Source of the DNA: Arthrinium phaeospermum
Lineage: Eukaryota > Ascomycota > Sordariomycetes > Amphisphaeriales > Apiosporaceae
Direction: 5' to 3'
Length of the DNA stretch: 64,000 nucleotides
Assembly (NCBI GenBank): GCA_006503535.1
Contig: QYRS01000006.1
Coordinates: 1 to 64,000 of the forward strand
Part shown: one piece after another, positions 1 through 13,700 of the stretch
How positions within the stretch are numbered: the stretch's first letter is position 1
Layout: the number at the start of each line of letters is the position of its first letter
The notes under the pieces: model-generated
Told to the model about the DNA's origin: nothing
Seen by the model: only the letters and a program-made list of their open reading frames with translations
Database searches by the model: none
Program-made: the position numbers and the translations under genes

Positions 1-2080
1 GGTAAATATTAAAAATTAATTTTCATATTATTATAATAATTTAATTAATTAATTATTTATATATTAATTATTAATTAATTTACTTTTTATTAATTTCTTT
101 TCCGTATTAATTCTTTTTATATTAATTATCCTTTATATATTAATTTTAAATTTTTAACTTTTAATTTTTTTTATTATTATTATTATTATTATTAAAATAC
201 GTACAATTCCTTATTATATTTAATATTTTCGATTTTATATTCTTATTATTATCTTAATTTTTTTATTAAATCCTTTATTAAATCCTTCGTCGGACTTAAT
301 TAATACCGCTTTTTAATTAATTCTTTTATTCGATTACTTATATAATAATTAATTATTTAAGAGATATATTATTTACTTTTTTCGTTATTATATTCGATTT
401 AATTATTTATTTATTAAATCTATTATTATTATATTTTATTAAATTTAATTATAATATTATTATTTATTTTTTTTATTATTATATTTTATTTATTTTTATA
501 TAATAATTATTATTTTATATTTTTATTATTTATTTTTATATTTATTTTTTATTATTATTCCTTTTTTAATTATTTAATTTCGAAATCTATTTCTTATTAT
601 TATCGATAAATAAATAAAGCGACGTCGTTAATATAACTATATAATAATTATAATAACTTAATATTAATAGGTTATTTAATAAATATTAATTAACTAAAAT
701 TAACTAATTAATTAGAATTATAATACCGACTCGAACGTTATCCTTACGAATATCGATTAATTAATTATAAATATTCTATTTTATTTTTAATATTATTTAA
801 TTTATTATATAATTAATATTTAATATATTAATTTATACCTTCGCTTTCCGTTAATAATAATTAAGCTTATTTCGATATCGCGATTACCCTTTTTAAAAAT
901 TAAAATTTTTTTATAATCTTCCTTATTAAATAATAATAATTAAAGTATTTTTATTATAATAATTTTTAACGTATAATTTTTACTTTATTCGATTTTAATA
1001 TATTAATTATATAATAATTTATATCGATAAATTAGATTTTATTTATTTATTCAAGTTATATTAATAGCTTATTAATTATTAATTATAATTAATTTTAAAA
1101 TCCGTTTTATAAATATTAACAATAAATAATTTTTAATAACGGTTTCGTAAACCCGTTTTTATATTATATATAATTATTAAGTTATTTTAGCGAGTATTAT
1201 ATTAATTATAAATAAGTCGATATTACGAAATATATAAAAATAAATATTAATATAAATAAATAAAATAACGATAATTATAATAGTAATCGTAATAATATTA
1301 CTTAAATAACTCCGGCGTTATTAAAAAATATTAAAAACCTAATTAATTTAAATTAATAAATTAAAATCGTATAATAAATTTATATAATAAAATAATTACG
1401 ATAATTTCGATAATAATCGATAAATTATATTTAAATAAATAATATTTATTTTAATTCTTTTTATTTATTCTTTTTTAATAATATTATTATATATAAATAT
1501 TATAAAATAAATATAATATATAATTAATTTAAAAAATAATTTAATATTTAAATATTAAATTTATTTTAATTATATTCGATATCTTTCCTTTATAAATTTA
1601 ATTATAATAAAAATTTTATAAATATTCGAAATCTTATATTTATAAATTTCTAATTTTAATATCGTATAATAAAAATCGAATTTATAAAACTTTAATTAAA
1701 TTTATATATTTATTTTATATTAATTTTATTATTTTATACCTTTATTTAAAAATATAAAATTTATAAAATTTATATAATATAATAAAATACGCCCTTTAAA
1801 AAAAGGGAAATTTAAATTTAAATTTAATATAAGTATTTTTCTTTTTAAATACTTTAAATTTCCGATTTTAATATATATAATAAATATTAAATTTATAAAA
1901 CCTTAATTAAATTTTATAAATATTATAAAATTATATTACTATTCCGATATAAAATTTTACTCTTATTCCGATATAAAATCCTACCCTTACTTTTTCGATT
2001 ACTTTACGCTATATAAATAAAATTTATAAAATTATATAACGATTTTAAGTATATATATAGTAGTATTCTACTCCGCCGCC
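1..2080. repeat. AT-rich RIP-like block
   Basis: This stretch is almost entirely A and T. By eye it contains about four CpA and no TpG dinucleotides, while several dozen CpG remain and TpA is everywhere. Loss of CpA/TpG with gain of TpA is the signature of repeat-induced point mutation (RIP), a premeiotic C-to-T process of Pezizomycotina acting on duplicated DNA. No reading frame survives, so the original element cannot be named. It probably was a transposon or other repeat and continues beyond the left edge. Confidence 0.8.
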
Positions 2081-2081
2081 G

Positions 2082-2320
2082 CTACTGTCTTACGCTTTCT
2101 ACGCGTCTCGTTTCCTACCGTTCTCGCGCTTCTCTTCCGCACTTCTCATCTCTGTTTCGCCCTCTCGCTCTCCCTCTCCGCCGCCTCGCACTTCCCTCCG
2201 TCACTCACCGTCTTATCGCTTCCGCTCCACCCGCGCTATCTTCCTCGTTGCTTCCTTCTATTTACGTTCGCACTTTTATTTTATATTTATCTCCGCTTTG
2301 TTTATTTCTCCTAACTCTAG
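2082..2320. other. Polypyrimidine-rich transition stretch
   Basis: Immediately after the AT-rich block, the plus strand becomes strongly C+T rich for about 240 bases (many ctcttcc, cgctc and cctcc runs) with few purines. It marks the boundary between RIP-like DNA and DNA of ordinary composition. No gene is visible. Confidence 0.6.
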
Positions 2321-2328
2321 CGGTTAGC

Positions 2329-2382
2329 GGGGGGCGGGACGGGTTCGGGCGGGGGGTGTAGTGAGACGGGTTCGGGTTAGGG
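2329..2382 (+). other. G-run cluster with quadruplex potential
   Basis: Eight runs of three or more G occur within 54 bases (2329-2334, 2336-2338, 2341-2343, 2347-2349, 2351-2356, 2368-2370, 2374-2376, 2380-2382) with very short loops. This satisfies the usual G-quadruplex pattern twice over. The last part contains gggttaggg, one match to the fungal telomere unit TTAGGG, but it is not an array. Confidence 0.55.
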
Positions 2383-4880
2383 ATGGATAGGTTGTGTTCG
2401 ATGACATATTCCTTTTCTCGAGACCCTTTCGTTTGCAACGGATGTGGACATTGCCTTGTATTGTTCTCGTGGCTGCGATAAATGCGGGACGGTGTTGGCA
2501 ACCGGTTGTCAATGAATGCGACTGGACTGGCGATTTCGCTGCGCAGTCGGTCGAGAAGCTAGCTTGCACGTGCTCAATTCAATCGCGATCGCGTCGGTCA
2601 ATCACTTCGTCGACGAACATTGGTTAAGGAGTATGGCGAAACCATACGTTGAGTAGTTGCAGAAGTTGGTTAACTGTCGTGTGGTCTCTGGGTCGCGTAG
2701 TGGCGGTGGTACTTTCGTACCAGTCAATTGGCGACAACTCGTAGTGGGCTTCCGGTGGTCAATTGGCTGACCTGATGCACTATGTTTATCGGTGGTGATG
2801 ACGGCTCGTAGTGGGATGACAAGCTTGTTGATGCGACCGGGGCAATCTATCGTAGTGTCTCCTGCTATGTGGTTTGCAAAAAGGTGCAAAGATGGAAAAG
2901 TTCAACTGTCTGGCTTTTTGGCTCAGCAACGTGGCAGTTCTCTTTAATTGCTGTGTCTGTGCTCAGACTAAGTAGCTTGGCAAATGACCCCTGCGGCAGT
3001 CCAACGGTAGTGCACCCTTCCAACTTCACCCTTCAGTGGTTCGCTTCCAATAATGTCTGTCTTTCAATCGGATTGCATCGTTGGCAGTAATAATCACGAC
3101 TCTCTGCTTGCTCATTTGCAGTTGATTGGTTGGAGACACGAATGTTCGTTCGGCTGATTTGACCAAGCTGTTCTCTTGCTCATCCCGAAGTCTCCCTCTT
3201 GGCTCTAGCTATTACAGACTGGTTCACTTCCAAGTATTCAATAATGTCGTCCTCATTCCTGCATGTTTCCTTCGCTCGTTGGTTTGGTTTTCCAGTGGGT
3301 AGTTCCAATTTCGCCCTGTATTGGTTGACTTTCGCTTTGGTTTTGGTGTGATCAGTTTCGCGCATGTTGAATTCACAGTGTTCAAATCCCACGTTGCATG
3401 TGTAGACCACGGTAACCACGACGGATGGAGTACGACGTGGGAATGACAGCTTCCCAAAAACGTCCCTCGAAATTCTGCTTTTGGCATAGTGCGGAGGCAA
3501 TGGTCCTTATGCCCTTAGCTGCTGGGTTTGGTTTCAATACTGGCCTGTCAAGTTTTGCGGTGGCGTTCTCACACAAGTTTCAAAGCGCATGGGTCATTGG
3601 CAACGTTTCTGCTGACTCTTGCCTTCTGTAGACACGGGAAGTTTGGGCATCCATAGTTCGCGATGCTGTGGTCACGTACGTCGAGTTGTCAAATGATCGA
3701 ATGACCGACGGATGTGCCAGCTTCTTGCAGCTAGATTCGATGAATGGATCACAGTCTTCCCGGCTGCATTGCTTTCAGTTGGAGCCAGGGACCCTCGTGG
3801 TAGGCGCAAGTGTTGGTGTCCAGCATACTCGACGTCGCAAATGTACTGCCTCACTCAGTTTCTGTCCCCATTTGAGTACGGCTTCGCATCCATTTGGTGA
3901 CAAGGGCAGACCATGGGGCTAAGTGGTTCCCACAGATAGCGCAAGTCCCGTATTGACGCCGCTCAAGTTGATCCATCTGTTCTCGGCACAAGATTGATGC
4001 ATTGCGGTGAGAGCATTCGTACTTCGCAAGGGAAAGGTCGGAGTTCCTCAGTGCTGCTCTCCTGGTGTCCCGAAATCTGCGTCTTAATATTGACAACCAA
4101 CTGACATCATTCGACCCAGTTGTCTCGAAGATTGTCGGTAGCTAATCATTTTCCGTATTTGACCATGACAACTTTGAAGCAGACAAGAAAAAGAGATGAC
4201 TTGCTTGCCGCGATATCTGCAATGGAGCTTTATCGTCCCGATGTTGGTTGATGTCACCTGCCGACCTTTCTCACCTGAGTTCGAATTCCGAACTTGACTC
4301 GGGTTTCCATCACGGGCTGTCAGGAATATTGAGACTTGAGCCTGTATTTCACCATGGCTACAATGTCTCGTTTGATCTCACAAAAGATTGGCTCAACCCT
4401 CAGTGCATTTTGGCATACCTCACCAGATGAGATCCCGTCACGGTCGTGAGTCCAACTACGGATCGCCCAACTTCAAGACGTACGCCTTGATTGAGCTCCT
4501 CGAGAGCCCTGTAGAACTTTCAAGTAGCGACCAGTCATTTCGAATGCTTCTTCCTCGTATGCATGTCAGATTCCAGGCGGAACAAGAAGGTTCGGGTCTG
4601 GATGCATACTCATGTTTCCCAGAGATCCCAGGAGATTCCAAATCAACAGGTCCTATCGTTCTAGATACTTTTGAGTTGTTCCAAAGGCATGGGCGTCACG
4701 TCCATCAAATTTTATGTGTTTTGAGGCACATGAAAGTGCGCGTGTGGGTGATCTCGGAGGACAAACAGATGTCAATATATATGAAGCAGTCCCGAACTCT
4801 AGTGCGACAGTGGTTGGTTTCGGACTTTTCCAAGTATGATCTTACCTTTTTGTGGATGCCGATGTCTCTGTCCACTATCA
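2383..4880. other. No supported gene
   Basis: Ordinary base composition, only short overlapping open frames on both strands, none with a recognisable domain, plausible intron structure or consistent coding signal. The longest (170 codons, from 4388) is not recognisable. Confidence 0.5.
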
Positions 4881-4882
4881 GC

Positions 4883-7414
4883 TCATGGGATCGGTCTTAG
4901 TCTCATCACGCCTGCAGGCATCATGGGCAGCATGGTTGGGAATGTTGATAATAGGCTCTTCTTCGCAGATCCCCAGATCCCCAGATATCTGCCTTGCACG
5001 TTCCCACGATATCTGTGTTTACTGTACAACTTGAAAAAGAATCCGGCGTGACCTCGTATGCTCTGCAAGTCGTAACAGAGGGAAGCTGCTTGGGCTCCGT
5101 TCACCCACATCGCCAAAGCTTTGCATGCCAAACAGACTACTGCCAAGGTCTTCATGCTCACATGGAAGGGCGGACTCGGGATAGTAGCCGCGGATCCAAT
5201 CTCAAGAGGACAGCGCCCGGAGTTTTGGAATCTGTCATCATCCTGTGTGCATACATTGGAACATGGATCATTGTAGGACAATACCAAGCCGCTGCCTCCG
5301 GCGTAGAACACCTGATCGATCAGTTCATTGCGCCAGCTTGTTCCAGGAATCCTTGGTAAAATAGAATCGCTTGACAGTGGGCATTGCGCCACGAGGACCA
5401 GTGCACATTCGCATGTACCTCCGGAACGGAAGTTCCAGCTCTCCACTAGGTGGGGACGCAGACCCGGCCAGCATCCTATATGACTCGAGATGAACCAATG
5501 GCCCGGTGAACCTGACGAGTTCCGGGTTCATCAAAATAGCATGTCTTTGCTTGCTGGAACTCGGGTGCCACGGTGGTGGGAGTGTTTTTGACATTATATG
5601 CAGTCGTAGCAAGGAGGCCATCTACTTCGAAAGTTCCTCGTCGACAGTCATTACGGGATCAGACAGGTGTTTGAGGACGCCGAATACGGCGAATTCGAGG
5701 GGTACACTTACTCCTTTCTGCAAGATGCCCTGGCGATGAGCGGCTGTCGGTGGAAATGCAGGAACAAGCACGTTCTTTTCGCACATCCACAGCCAGTTGT
5801 GGCTATCTTATGTTGTGTCCCTACGGCATTGGTAACATGGTACCAACTAGTTTCACGATACTCCTGATCTGAGATCCTTGGACCAGGATTGTGCGTATCG
5901 CAGGCATACTTCCTCGAGGATCACTCGTGCTAGCCAAGTGTCTCGACATCCGAGATCCGGATCCCTGTTGTCGAATGTCCTGGCTGCAAAAGGCCCGCTC
6001 ACTGTCCACTCTTCGTCAGTAGATGTGGCCATATCGTCCATCAACGCCAAAGCTACGAGTGGTAGCACGTATGCTTCGTGTTCACGAAGAACCTGTCCCA
6101 TCCATGTTCACACAGCCAACCGTCGTTTTCCTCGTGGTTCACGTCCTTGATGTCGACTCAGGAAGCGAATGATTTACTCGTTTTGTTGAGCATCGTCTCC
6201 ATCTCGCTCGCAGCTTGCCCATCCACGAACAACCGCCGCCTGGCTGCCGATCGATGTGAAGGGGATATCTTGCCTGGGAAACACTGGTACGACCCGAAAT
6301 GTTCATCCGTAGATGTTTCCAGGAACATATGCAAATGAAGAGCATGGGGTGATGCAAGCGTCCGAAATCTCTTGTTGGGGAGGATGCATTTATCAACGGT
6401 GCGTTCTCTCAGCATTGGCTCCCCATCGTAGCCACTGCAGATCCAAATATAAACGAAATATTCACCCTCCTTCAGCTGCAAGGGAATCCTGGCAGCAGAT
6501 GCAATAGCGAACTCGGTACCCTAACTACGAGCATAGAGATAAGGGTGAGATCACGATCCTCAAGTGCCCCAAGATGTTCCTGATCGCCATGCTACAACAC
6601 GATTCTTGGGCGCCTTCCGAGAGTCGAAAGCGCTCTCGTTGGTATGATGTCATTGGCAGAGAAAGACCCGGGCGCAAACAGCAGCCAAGTAAGGTAGTCG
6701 CGATGTTGATATCGACGACGGCCGACCCAGGTGAGTGGTCCGTGAAGTAGTAGCCGGGCCAGCGGTCACAGTCGAATTTTCAAGACGGTACCTAGACGAT
6801 GGCGGCGGAGAGGTACGTTGGCATCGTGAGAGGCGACGTTGTGTTATTCCAGATGGCCAACCCTCATTACAAGGTAAAAAAGAGACGGTGACTATCAGCT
6901 TGATGCCGAAGACCGTGCCCATCAATGACTCGATATTGAAACGCACTTCCAGCTGGTGATCCCGGTCCTTAGTGTATTCCGCCGGAGACCTCGTCTGGGA
7001 GGATACCCTGAACGGTCCGAGCCGTGACGAGCCTCAAATCAAAGATCGCGGCACGAGGGCCAACAGGCAAGGAAACTGCGGCTCGCCTCCGCCGAGATAG
7101 ATGTCCAAGGAGAAGATCAGCATAGTTGACAGGAGAGTCCTCTCAGTGATGCCCCAGCTATAGGACAGAGTTGTGATAAGAGCCGCCCCTACATCCTGAT
7201 CAAACAGCTTCGAGGTCGGGCCATAATCTTTCCGCTCAATGAGACCAGCACTCTGTGTTGCTTGCGACGACTTGCCTCCCTGAATTATTTGAGACGGCAT
7301 TCTTTTCACTCGATATGGTGAGCTCATGTTGGCAGACCTCACGTAGAGGTTCCGAGAAGACGGCGCTCTGTCTAAGGAGGCAATTCGGTCCCTCGGCCAC
7401 GGGCAAATCCTCAA
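4883..7414 (-). pseudogene. Possible decayed minus-strand coding relic, family unknown
   Basis: Several minus-strand open segments look protein-like and run in the same direction but in different frames. Around 7030-7414 one reads a segment ending near DIYLGGGEPQFPC. Just downstream a second frame carries AAIFDLRLVTART, and then a third carries EVRFNIESLMGTVFGIKL. Further segments lie at 5853-6101 and 5325-5621, and one at 4883-5340 continues the 5325-5621 segment after a frame change at about 5342. This pattern suggests a gene with multiple frameshifts, or an intact gene with introns I could not place. No family was recognised and no start or stop can be assigned, so this is tentative. Confidence 0.25.
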
Positions 7415-10400
7415 GGGGCCCGACAGAAACGGTTGCCCCTTGTCTCATGTATCTCCGAGAGATGGGGCCTGATACCAACTCCTGGGCTACAACGTCGGTC
7501 AGAGAACTTGAACTGGCGGATCCAGCCTACACAGGCAAGTTGAGGCTCCATATGTACAGACTCGCAGCTGCTGTCCCAGGCCTGGACCCCCAGGAAGCCG
7601 AGCGCGGCAAGACAGGAAATGTATTTGGAAGTCAACTCGCCATCTTTTCGTCGAGCAGGGTAATCAACCATAATTGAGGGGCAGTGAGATAACCACCACT
7701 AGCAAGCAGTGGAAATTTGAGGCAGCTGTAGCCGGGCTGCTCCTGCCGAAGACATTTTGATCCAGATGCTTATCTTCTGCCCCGAAGTCATCACATGGCG
7801 GGCGAGAGGCTGAGCCCTGTGTTTCACAGCTCTGGCTGTTCTCATGTACTGCAAGGCGATGAATAAGCCTGGGCTGGGGCACTTCTCTGTCTCAGAATGG
7901 TACGGAGCGCCCCCTGGATGACAGACTTTGCAAAAGTTCGAGATGCAGTGTCCAACGCCACCCCTTTCCTTGTGATAGCAGCACTACATGTCTTGCGACG
8001 ATGGGCGTTGGACCGCCACAACCAATGAGACCAGTGAACACTTGTCTGCGCTGGTGGAATGGGGGCATGCTCATGGCAGAGCGACGGCGCTTACGAGATC
8101 GGGGGCGGCGCCACGGCGGGGAGGCGAATGCACGGGTTGACTGATCGTGGAAAAGAAGCAGCGCGACAATGCATGCAACATAGAACAAGCGAGGATGTGT
8201 GGTAGTGATGGGGGTGGTCAGTATGGAGTTGGAAGGTGGAGCTCGGGCGTGAGTCTGTCCGCAGTTCATGCAGCGCGCATGCATCTCACTCACTACCCCG
8301 CGACCCCACGCGCTCGCAGCTGGCCCGCACATATCTGGGCGCACCTGCAGCCAGCCTCCCACGATATGTTGAACTAAATGGACGTTGAGAATGTCGTCCG
8401 GGGTCGAGCAACAGCCATGCTGCTTACCGTGTGGATGCTCGAGAGCGTTTCATGATACAGACTCAGATGACGGAGAAGCTTGAGCTCTACCAACCCGAGG
8501 GTTTCGCATACTCTGTTGTATGACACGGCGCCATGGTGAGTTTGATGTGTGGCGGCTATCTTGTTTACATTGAACAGCAGCACTATCCAGAAGCCAGAGA
8601 ACACAACGACTGGACTCCCCGGGCTCTTCGCTGTCTCTCCCAAGGGCTTGAGTTTGCTGACTTGACAGACATCCACGCCCCTCCGCCCCGAGCTGACGGC
8701 TTCCTGGTATACCAACGCCTCTTCCAGGAGCAACAGTGCTATGTATGCGGAGCATGGCTTCGTGTTTGGTCAAGATGACACCAACATAACCGTTGGAGGT
8801 TTGTATCTGCGTCTCCCCTCTCCAGTACATCGCAGACAATGGTGCCAGATGTCACCACCGAGTCCCTCGACCAACACATCCGATGGCATCTTTGAGAAAA
8901 AGATGATTGCCGACCTGGACGCCACAAGTGGCCGAGGAGAAACAGCTGAAAGCGTCGTGAACTGGATCCAGCCCGTCTTCCTATCCACCAGACTTGTACA
9001 CAGTCCGGTCCAGGACTTCGAGGAAACGGAGCCCCCTCCTACAATCATTCAACTATACCCTCGCTAATGACCTGCCTTGGCTTTGCTGGTGGCGCTTCTG
9101 CAGCCCAGACCTCTAGTTTTCAGAGGCCAAACAATTCAAGGGGGATTGTAAAGAAGAGCCACCTGCCAATTCCAGAGGCTGAACGTGCTCTCCGGGATCG
9201 GTGGCGACGAGCTTGGATCCAAGTGCCGAGGGAATGCCCAATTCATTGGTACCACGTGCGGGTTTGAGCAAAAGATGATGCAGTAGCTTCCCTTTGCTCC
9301 ACTGCGGTCCTCTGACCTCTCACCACGGTACATTGGCTATACATCAGCGGCTCAGGGTTTCAATAACAAACGAAATCCCCGTTGAAAAGTCAGCATACAT
9401 CCCTGTACACATGATTCCAAAAGATGGCTCGGAATCGTTGAGGCCAAGCTACTGGGCACACACTGTAACATGACCTTTGATGTAGTGACTGGAGCACTGG
9501 AGCCAAAGGAAGGGAAGCAGACCACCAAGACGGGATTCTAAACAACTGACCAGGGCCGAGCCGAGCCATACAATTCTGGCCAGTACCCATGGTTCCCAAC
9601 CTTCAATCTTGCATTGGTCGCTACATAACTCATCCACTCACGTCACCTTTGCCATATGGAAACACTAGATTAAGGGCAGGAGAACTGCCGAGAGGCTTGG
9701 TCTGAAGCTGATAGACCCGGCGGAGATCACTGCAATTATTCACGACACATCCAATGCCTCTGCGTCGCATATATGTATGCAACTAGAGAGGGACTTATCT
9801 GTGGTGACCGGTGGCAGGTTCACGCTCTCGATACCCCGCCCTTGACTCGGCTGACAACTTCTGAGCAACTTAGTGAGCTAATATGGGCTTCAGAGGAGCC
9901 CGAGGTTTTGGCGGGTGATAGAATATGGCCCAGTACGGAGAACCACCAAGACGAGACTCGCGGCCCCAACGAACCCAGACATGGCTCACGAAGGCAACCA
10001 AGGAGTACGTTTTGACCTTCAAAGTGAGACCTAGACTATAGTCACTGTCGTGATATGTACTGCAATTGGTTTTGGTTCTCGAGTTTGGCACTCATTATTG
10101 AAGCACAACTACGATGGCCTGCCAATTCCTGCAAGGTACCTTTCGATAACCCCAGAGCAAGGTTTCCAATCTTGATTTACGTGAACCTGAGCGAGTGATG
10201 CAACCAGTGATGGGATCACCAGTGTCCGGACCAAGGGAACTTTGAGATGATTTGAAAGATATAGATTGTCTGAACATGCATTCAGGGGACCCGGGTTAAT
10301 TCATGAACAGCATGTGTAGGAGCCTAACTCGAGTGTTCGACCGAATCATCCTCCAGATTCTCCAACGATGCAGCTTCATTCTGACCTGAGGAACGGATCC

Positions 10401-10759
10401 GGGCCCACCACAGTGACAAGGCCCATGATCAGACACCGGGAAAGGGAGGCGGTGGCCTTCTCATCTGCGCTCTACTGCACCCAGGAATGCCAACCTCAAC
10501 ATATGTCGAGGGAGTGGCGTGCATGCATGGCATTGAGATGGCCGGGAATAGCCTCATGCGCCACCGAAATGCTTGTACTTGTACTTGTCCCGCCGCGAGC
10601 TCGGGTGCTGAGCATGGAGGCCTGGCACTCGGACAGCCAAGAAGCATGGGCAGTGCCAGAAAGAAACCTGCAACATGAAGCAGAAATCTGCAACATGAAG
10701 ACCACTTGGCCCACTTGGAGATCACTTGACTTAATTTCAAAACACATGCACTTGCAAGA
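7415..10759. other. No supported gene
   Basis: Both strands carry only short open frames without recognisable motifs. A few minus-strand pieces around 8.4-9.05 kb look weakly protein-like, but nothing connects them into a gene model. Confidence 0.45.
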
Positions 10760-13700
10760 CTAAACTACCATGCGCGAGCATGCCTACGAGCGAACATACA
10801 TACGAACGAGACAAGAAGTAATGAAGCAATAAAGGAAACCAAGAAGCGAGCGGGCGAGCGGGCAAACGTGCGGGCGAACATGCGAACGTGCAGACAAGCG
10901 AAAGAAACGACGAAATCATTTGGGGAACGAAGCAAGCCAAAGAAAGGGAGGGATGCGAACGAGCGAACATGCGAGCGAACGTGCGAGCGAGCAAGAAGTC
11001 AACGAAACAGTGAGATAAGCCAAAGAAATCAATCTGAGCATATCCAACCGCAACGCACCGGGGCACCACGCGAGAACGCAATGGGCGGGTGGCTGCGCGC
11101 GGGTGAGCTACGCCGGAAAGCAACGAAAGCAACGCGATGAAGTCAGAGAAAGCAACGCCGAGAAAGCAACGCCGAGAAGTCAGAAAGCCACGCAGGAAAC
11201 AAGTGAAAGCAGCGCAACGAAGTCAACGAAATCAACGCGGAAATCAGGAAAGGAGCGCAATGAAATCAGTGAAGGCAACGCATCGAAATCAATCGAAATC
11301 AGGGAAATCAACGCGAGAGAAGAAGCCAAAGCAGCGCAGGAAATCAGGAAAAGCACAGGGAATCCAACGTCGAAGACGCAACGTGCCAGGCACCACTCGC
11401 ACGCAATGGGACTACGAAGCGCACGACATGGGCCAGAGGCCACGCGCGGAGACGCGGCGAAACGAGGATGGGAATCAAGCAACGGGGAACCGAAACAGTG
11501 AAGCAAAGAGGGAACGCAATGATGGTGAAGTTGAATTGAAGTTGAAGATGAAGTCAGCTCTGAAGCTGAGGACAAGACAGCCCGACAGCCCACCTTGATG
11601 GCAGACCAACCCCGCACTCACACCAGCCTGCCAGCTCCAGCAACAGGAACGGGTGGCCCTAGCAGGGCGGGTGCCTGGGCTAGCTCTGTCCGAATCGGGA
11701 CCACGTGCGCGTGTTGATTGGTCGCTTCCCGGAGAATTGGGCATTGCGTCAAGTCAGTGACGCAGGCAGCAGTGACAGCGCAGCACCACAACGCAAGTGG
11801 CAGCAATCAGAAGTGCAGCAACCAAACTCGGCAATGGTAGGTGCGTCAGGTCAAGTGCGCCGTATCGGCAGTGCATTGCAGCAATCGCAGTGGCAATTGA
11901 AGATGCAGCAACCGCAGTCTTAGCAATTGTGGATGAATCCCAATACAAACTGGCCGGGCTACAGTCAGATTGGATGCAGTCAATTGAAACTACTGTCGCA
12001 TGCATTTGCAGCCCGTCGCAGTGCGTGCAGCGCATCGCATCACCGAGTACTGAGAAGTGTTGATTGAGGGTGCGACAGTTGCGACACCCGGGCCCCCAAC
12101 GCAATAAGACTGTATTCCAATTGCAGTGCACTCAATCCAACTTCTTGTTGCATGCATCGGAAGTCCATCGCATCATGCACTGCCCGGAGATGCTGTCACT
12201 GTTGCGGCCGACAACCGAAAAGCTCCAAGTGAGGCTGTCTTCGTTGCTGTTCAGTTATATTGTGAAGTACAATGGCCGTAGGTCAGACAAAACTGGCCTG
12301 TTGCGTGAATGGCATACCAACATCCAGCGGCCATCGCTCACGGCAAACCAGGAGTCGAATGCAACAGAAGTCGGGGTTGACTCCAATGCAGAAGTCGCGG
12401 GGACCCAGTTCGTGAATCCCCGGCCACTGGGGACGCAGCTGCATCCCACATCATGATGCCGCGAGGTTCAAAAGAAGATAGCAGCTTCGGTGTGGCACCA
12501 GGACTGGGGCATATCGAGAGCCAGCAGGGCGCCTTGCTCGGGTTGGCGGAGCAGGCGGAGCAGGAGGTGACCAGGCCTAATATGATCGGGACCAAGGCGA
12601 TTTGGACCAGGGGACTCTGTACCATTGAGAGATCAAAGCGGAGAGACGGAAGGTTGCAACACGACGCCTCCTAAGTAACAGCAAAATGAAACTGGGAGAC
12701 AACGAGACCGTGATACCGCGAGATCACAACATAGCATGACATCAAGACAGCAAGACATTGAGACAACGTCACAGACAGCAGGACAACAGGACAGCAGGAC
12801 AACATCCAGGTGGCGGAAGAGGGAAAAAGACACGCGAGGCTTCACCAGAGCCGCCACCAGAGACGCCACCAGAGACGCAACAAGGTAAAGTAGATGGCAA
12901 AGTAGATTAGAGTGCAGAGTGCAGACCGAAGGGCAGAAGTTAGAGACAAGGGCAAGCCCAAACACCCAAGAGTCACCCGAATGATGCGCGACGAGGGGGA
13001 TTAAGTACCAGGGACACCGGAAGCTTCGAGCACCGGGAACAACATGATTGCGGATCGCACAACACACAAGACGGAAGCGGCGGGGCTCAGTTGCGATGCC
13101 ACAGATTGGCATCATGGAGCAGACGAGGCGACAGAGACAAGGGAAGGGGACAGGTCCAGCACGAGGAAGACGAAAATGCGAACAACGCTGCCGCGAATGG
13201 TGGTGAGAGCGACAGCGACATCTGCCTGGAGCATGCCAGCCAAGCGGACAAGCAGCCAAGCGGACAAGCGGAAAAGCAGCCGAGTAGCCAAGCAGCCAAG
13301 CAGACAAGCGGACAAGCGGACAAGCGGAAAAGCAGCCGAGTAGCCGCAGCGGCGTCAGAGAAGTCGCAAGATTCAGTAGAGGAAGCCGCAGAAGCTGCAC
13401 ATTGGCCGCAGGTGAAGCCACAGGAGCAGCCGCAAAAGCCGTCGCAAGATCAATTGCAATATCAATCGCATGATCAGTCGAACGATCAACCGAAGCAGCC
13501 GCAGAGGCAGCCAGAAGGGCATCAGCATAGCAGCAGCAAGATAGCCGCGCAGTCGAGTAGACACAGGCGTCAGAGCAGTCGCGAGATCAGCCGCGATATC
13601 ATCAACAGAAGCAGCAGCAGAATAGCCGCAGAACATCTGCAAAAGCAGCCGCAAGAGCAGTCGCAGCCGCAGCACAGAAGCCGCAACAGCAGAAAAGCAA

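Noticed and set aside
1..60. Telomere at the left end
   Set aside because: No TTAGGG array at the edge; the single TTAGGG-like unit near 2,378 is isolated.
4388..4900. 170-codon plus-strand frame
   Set aside because: No motif, homology or neighbouring exon recognised; length is compatible with chance in 18 kb of non-coding DNA.
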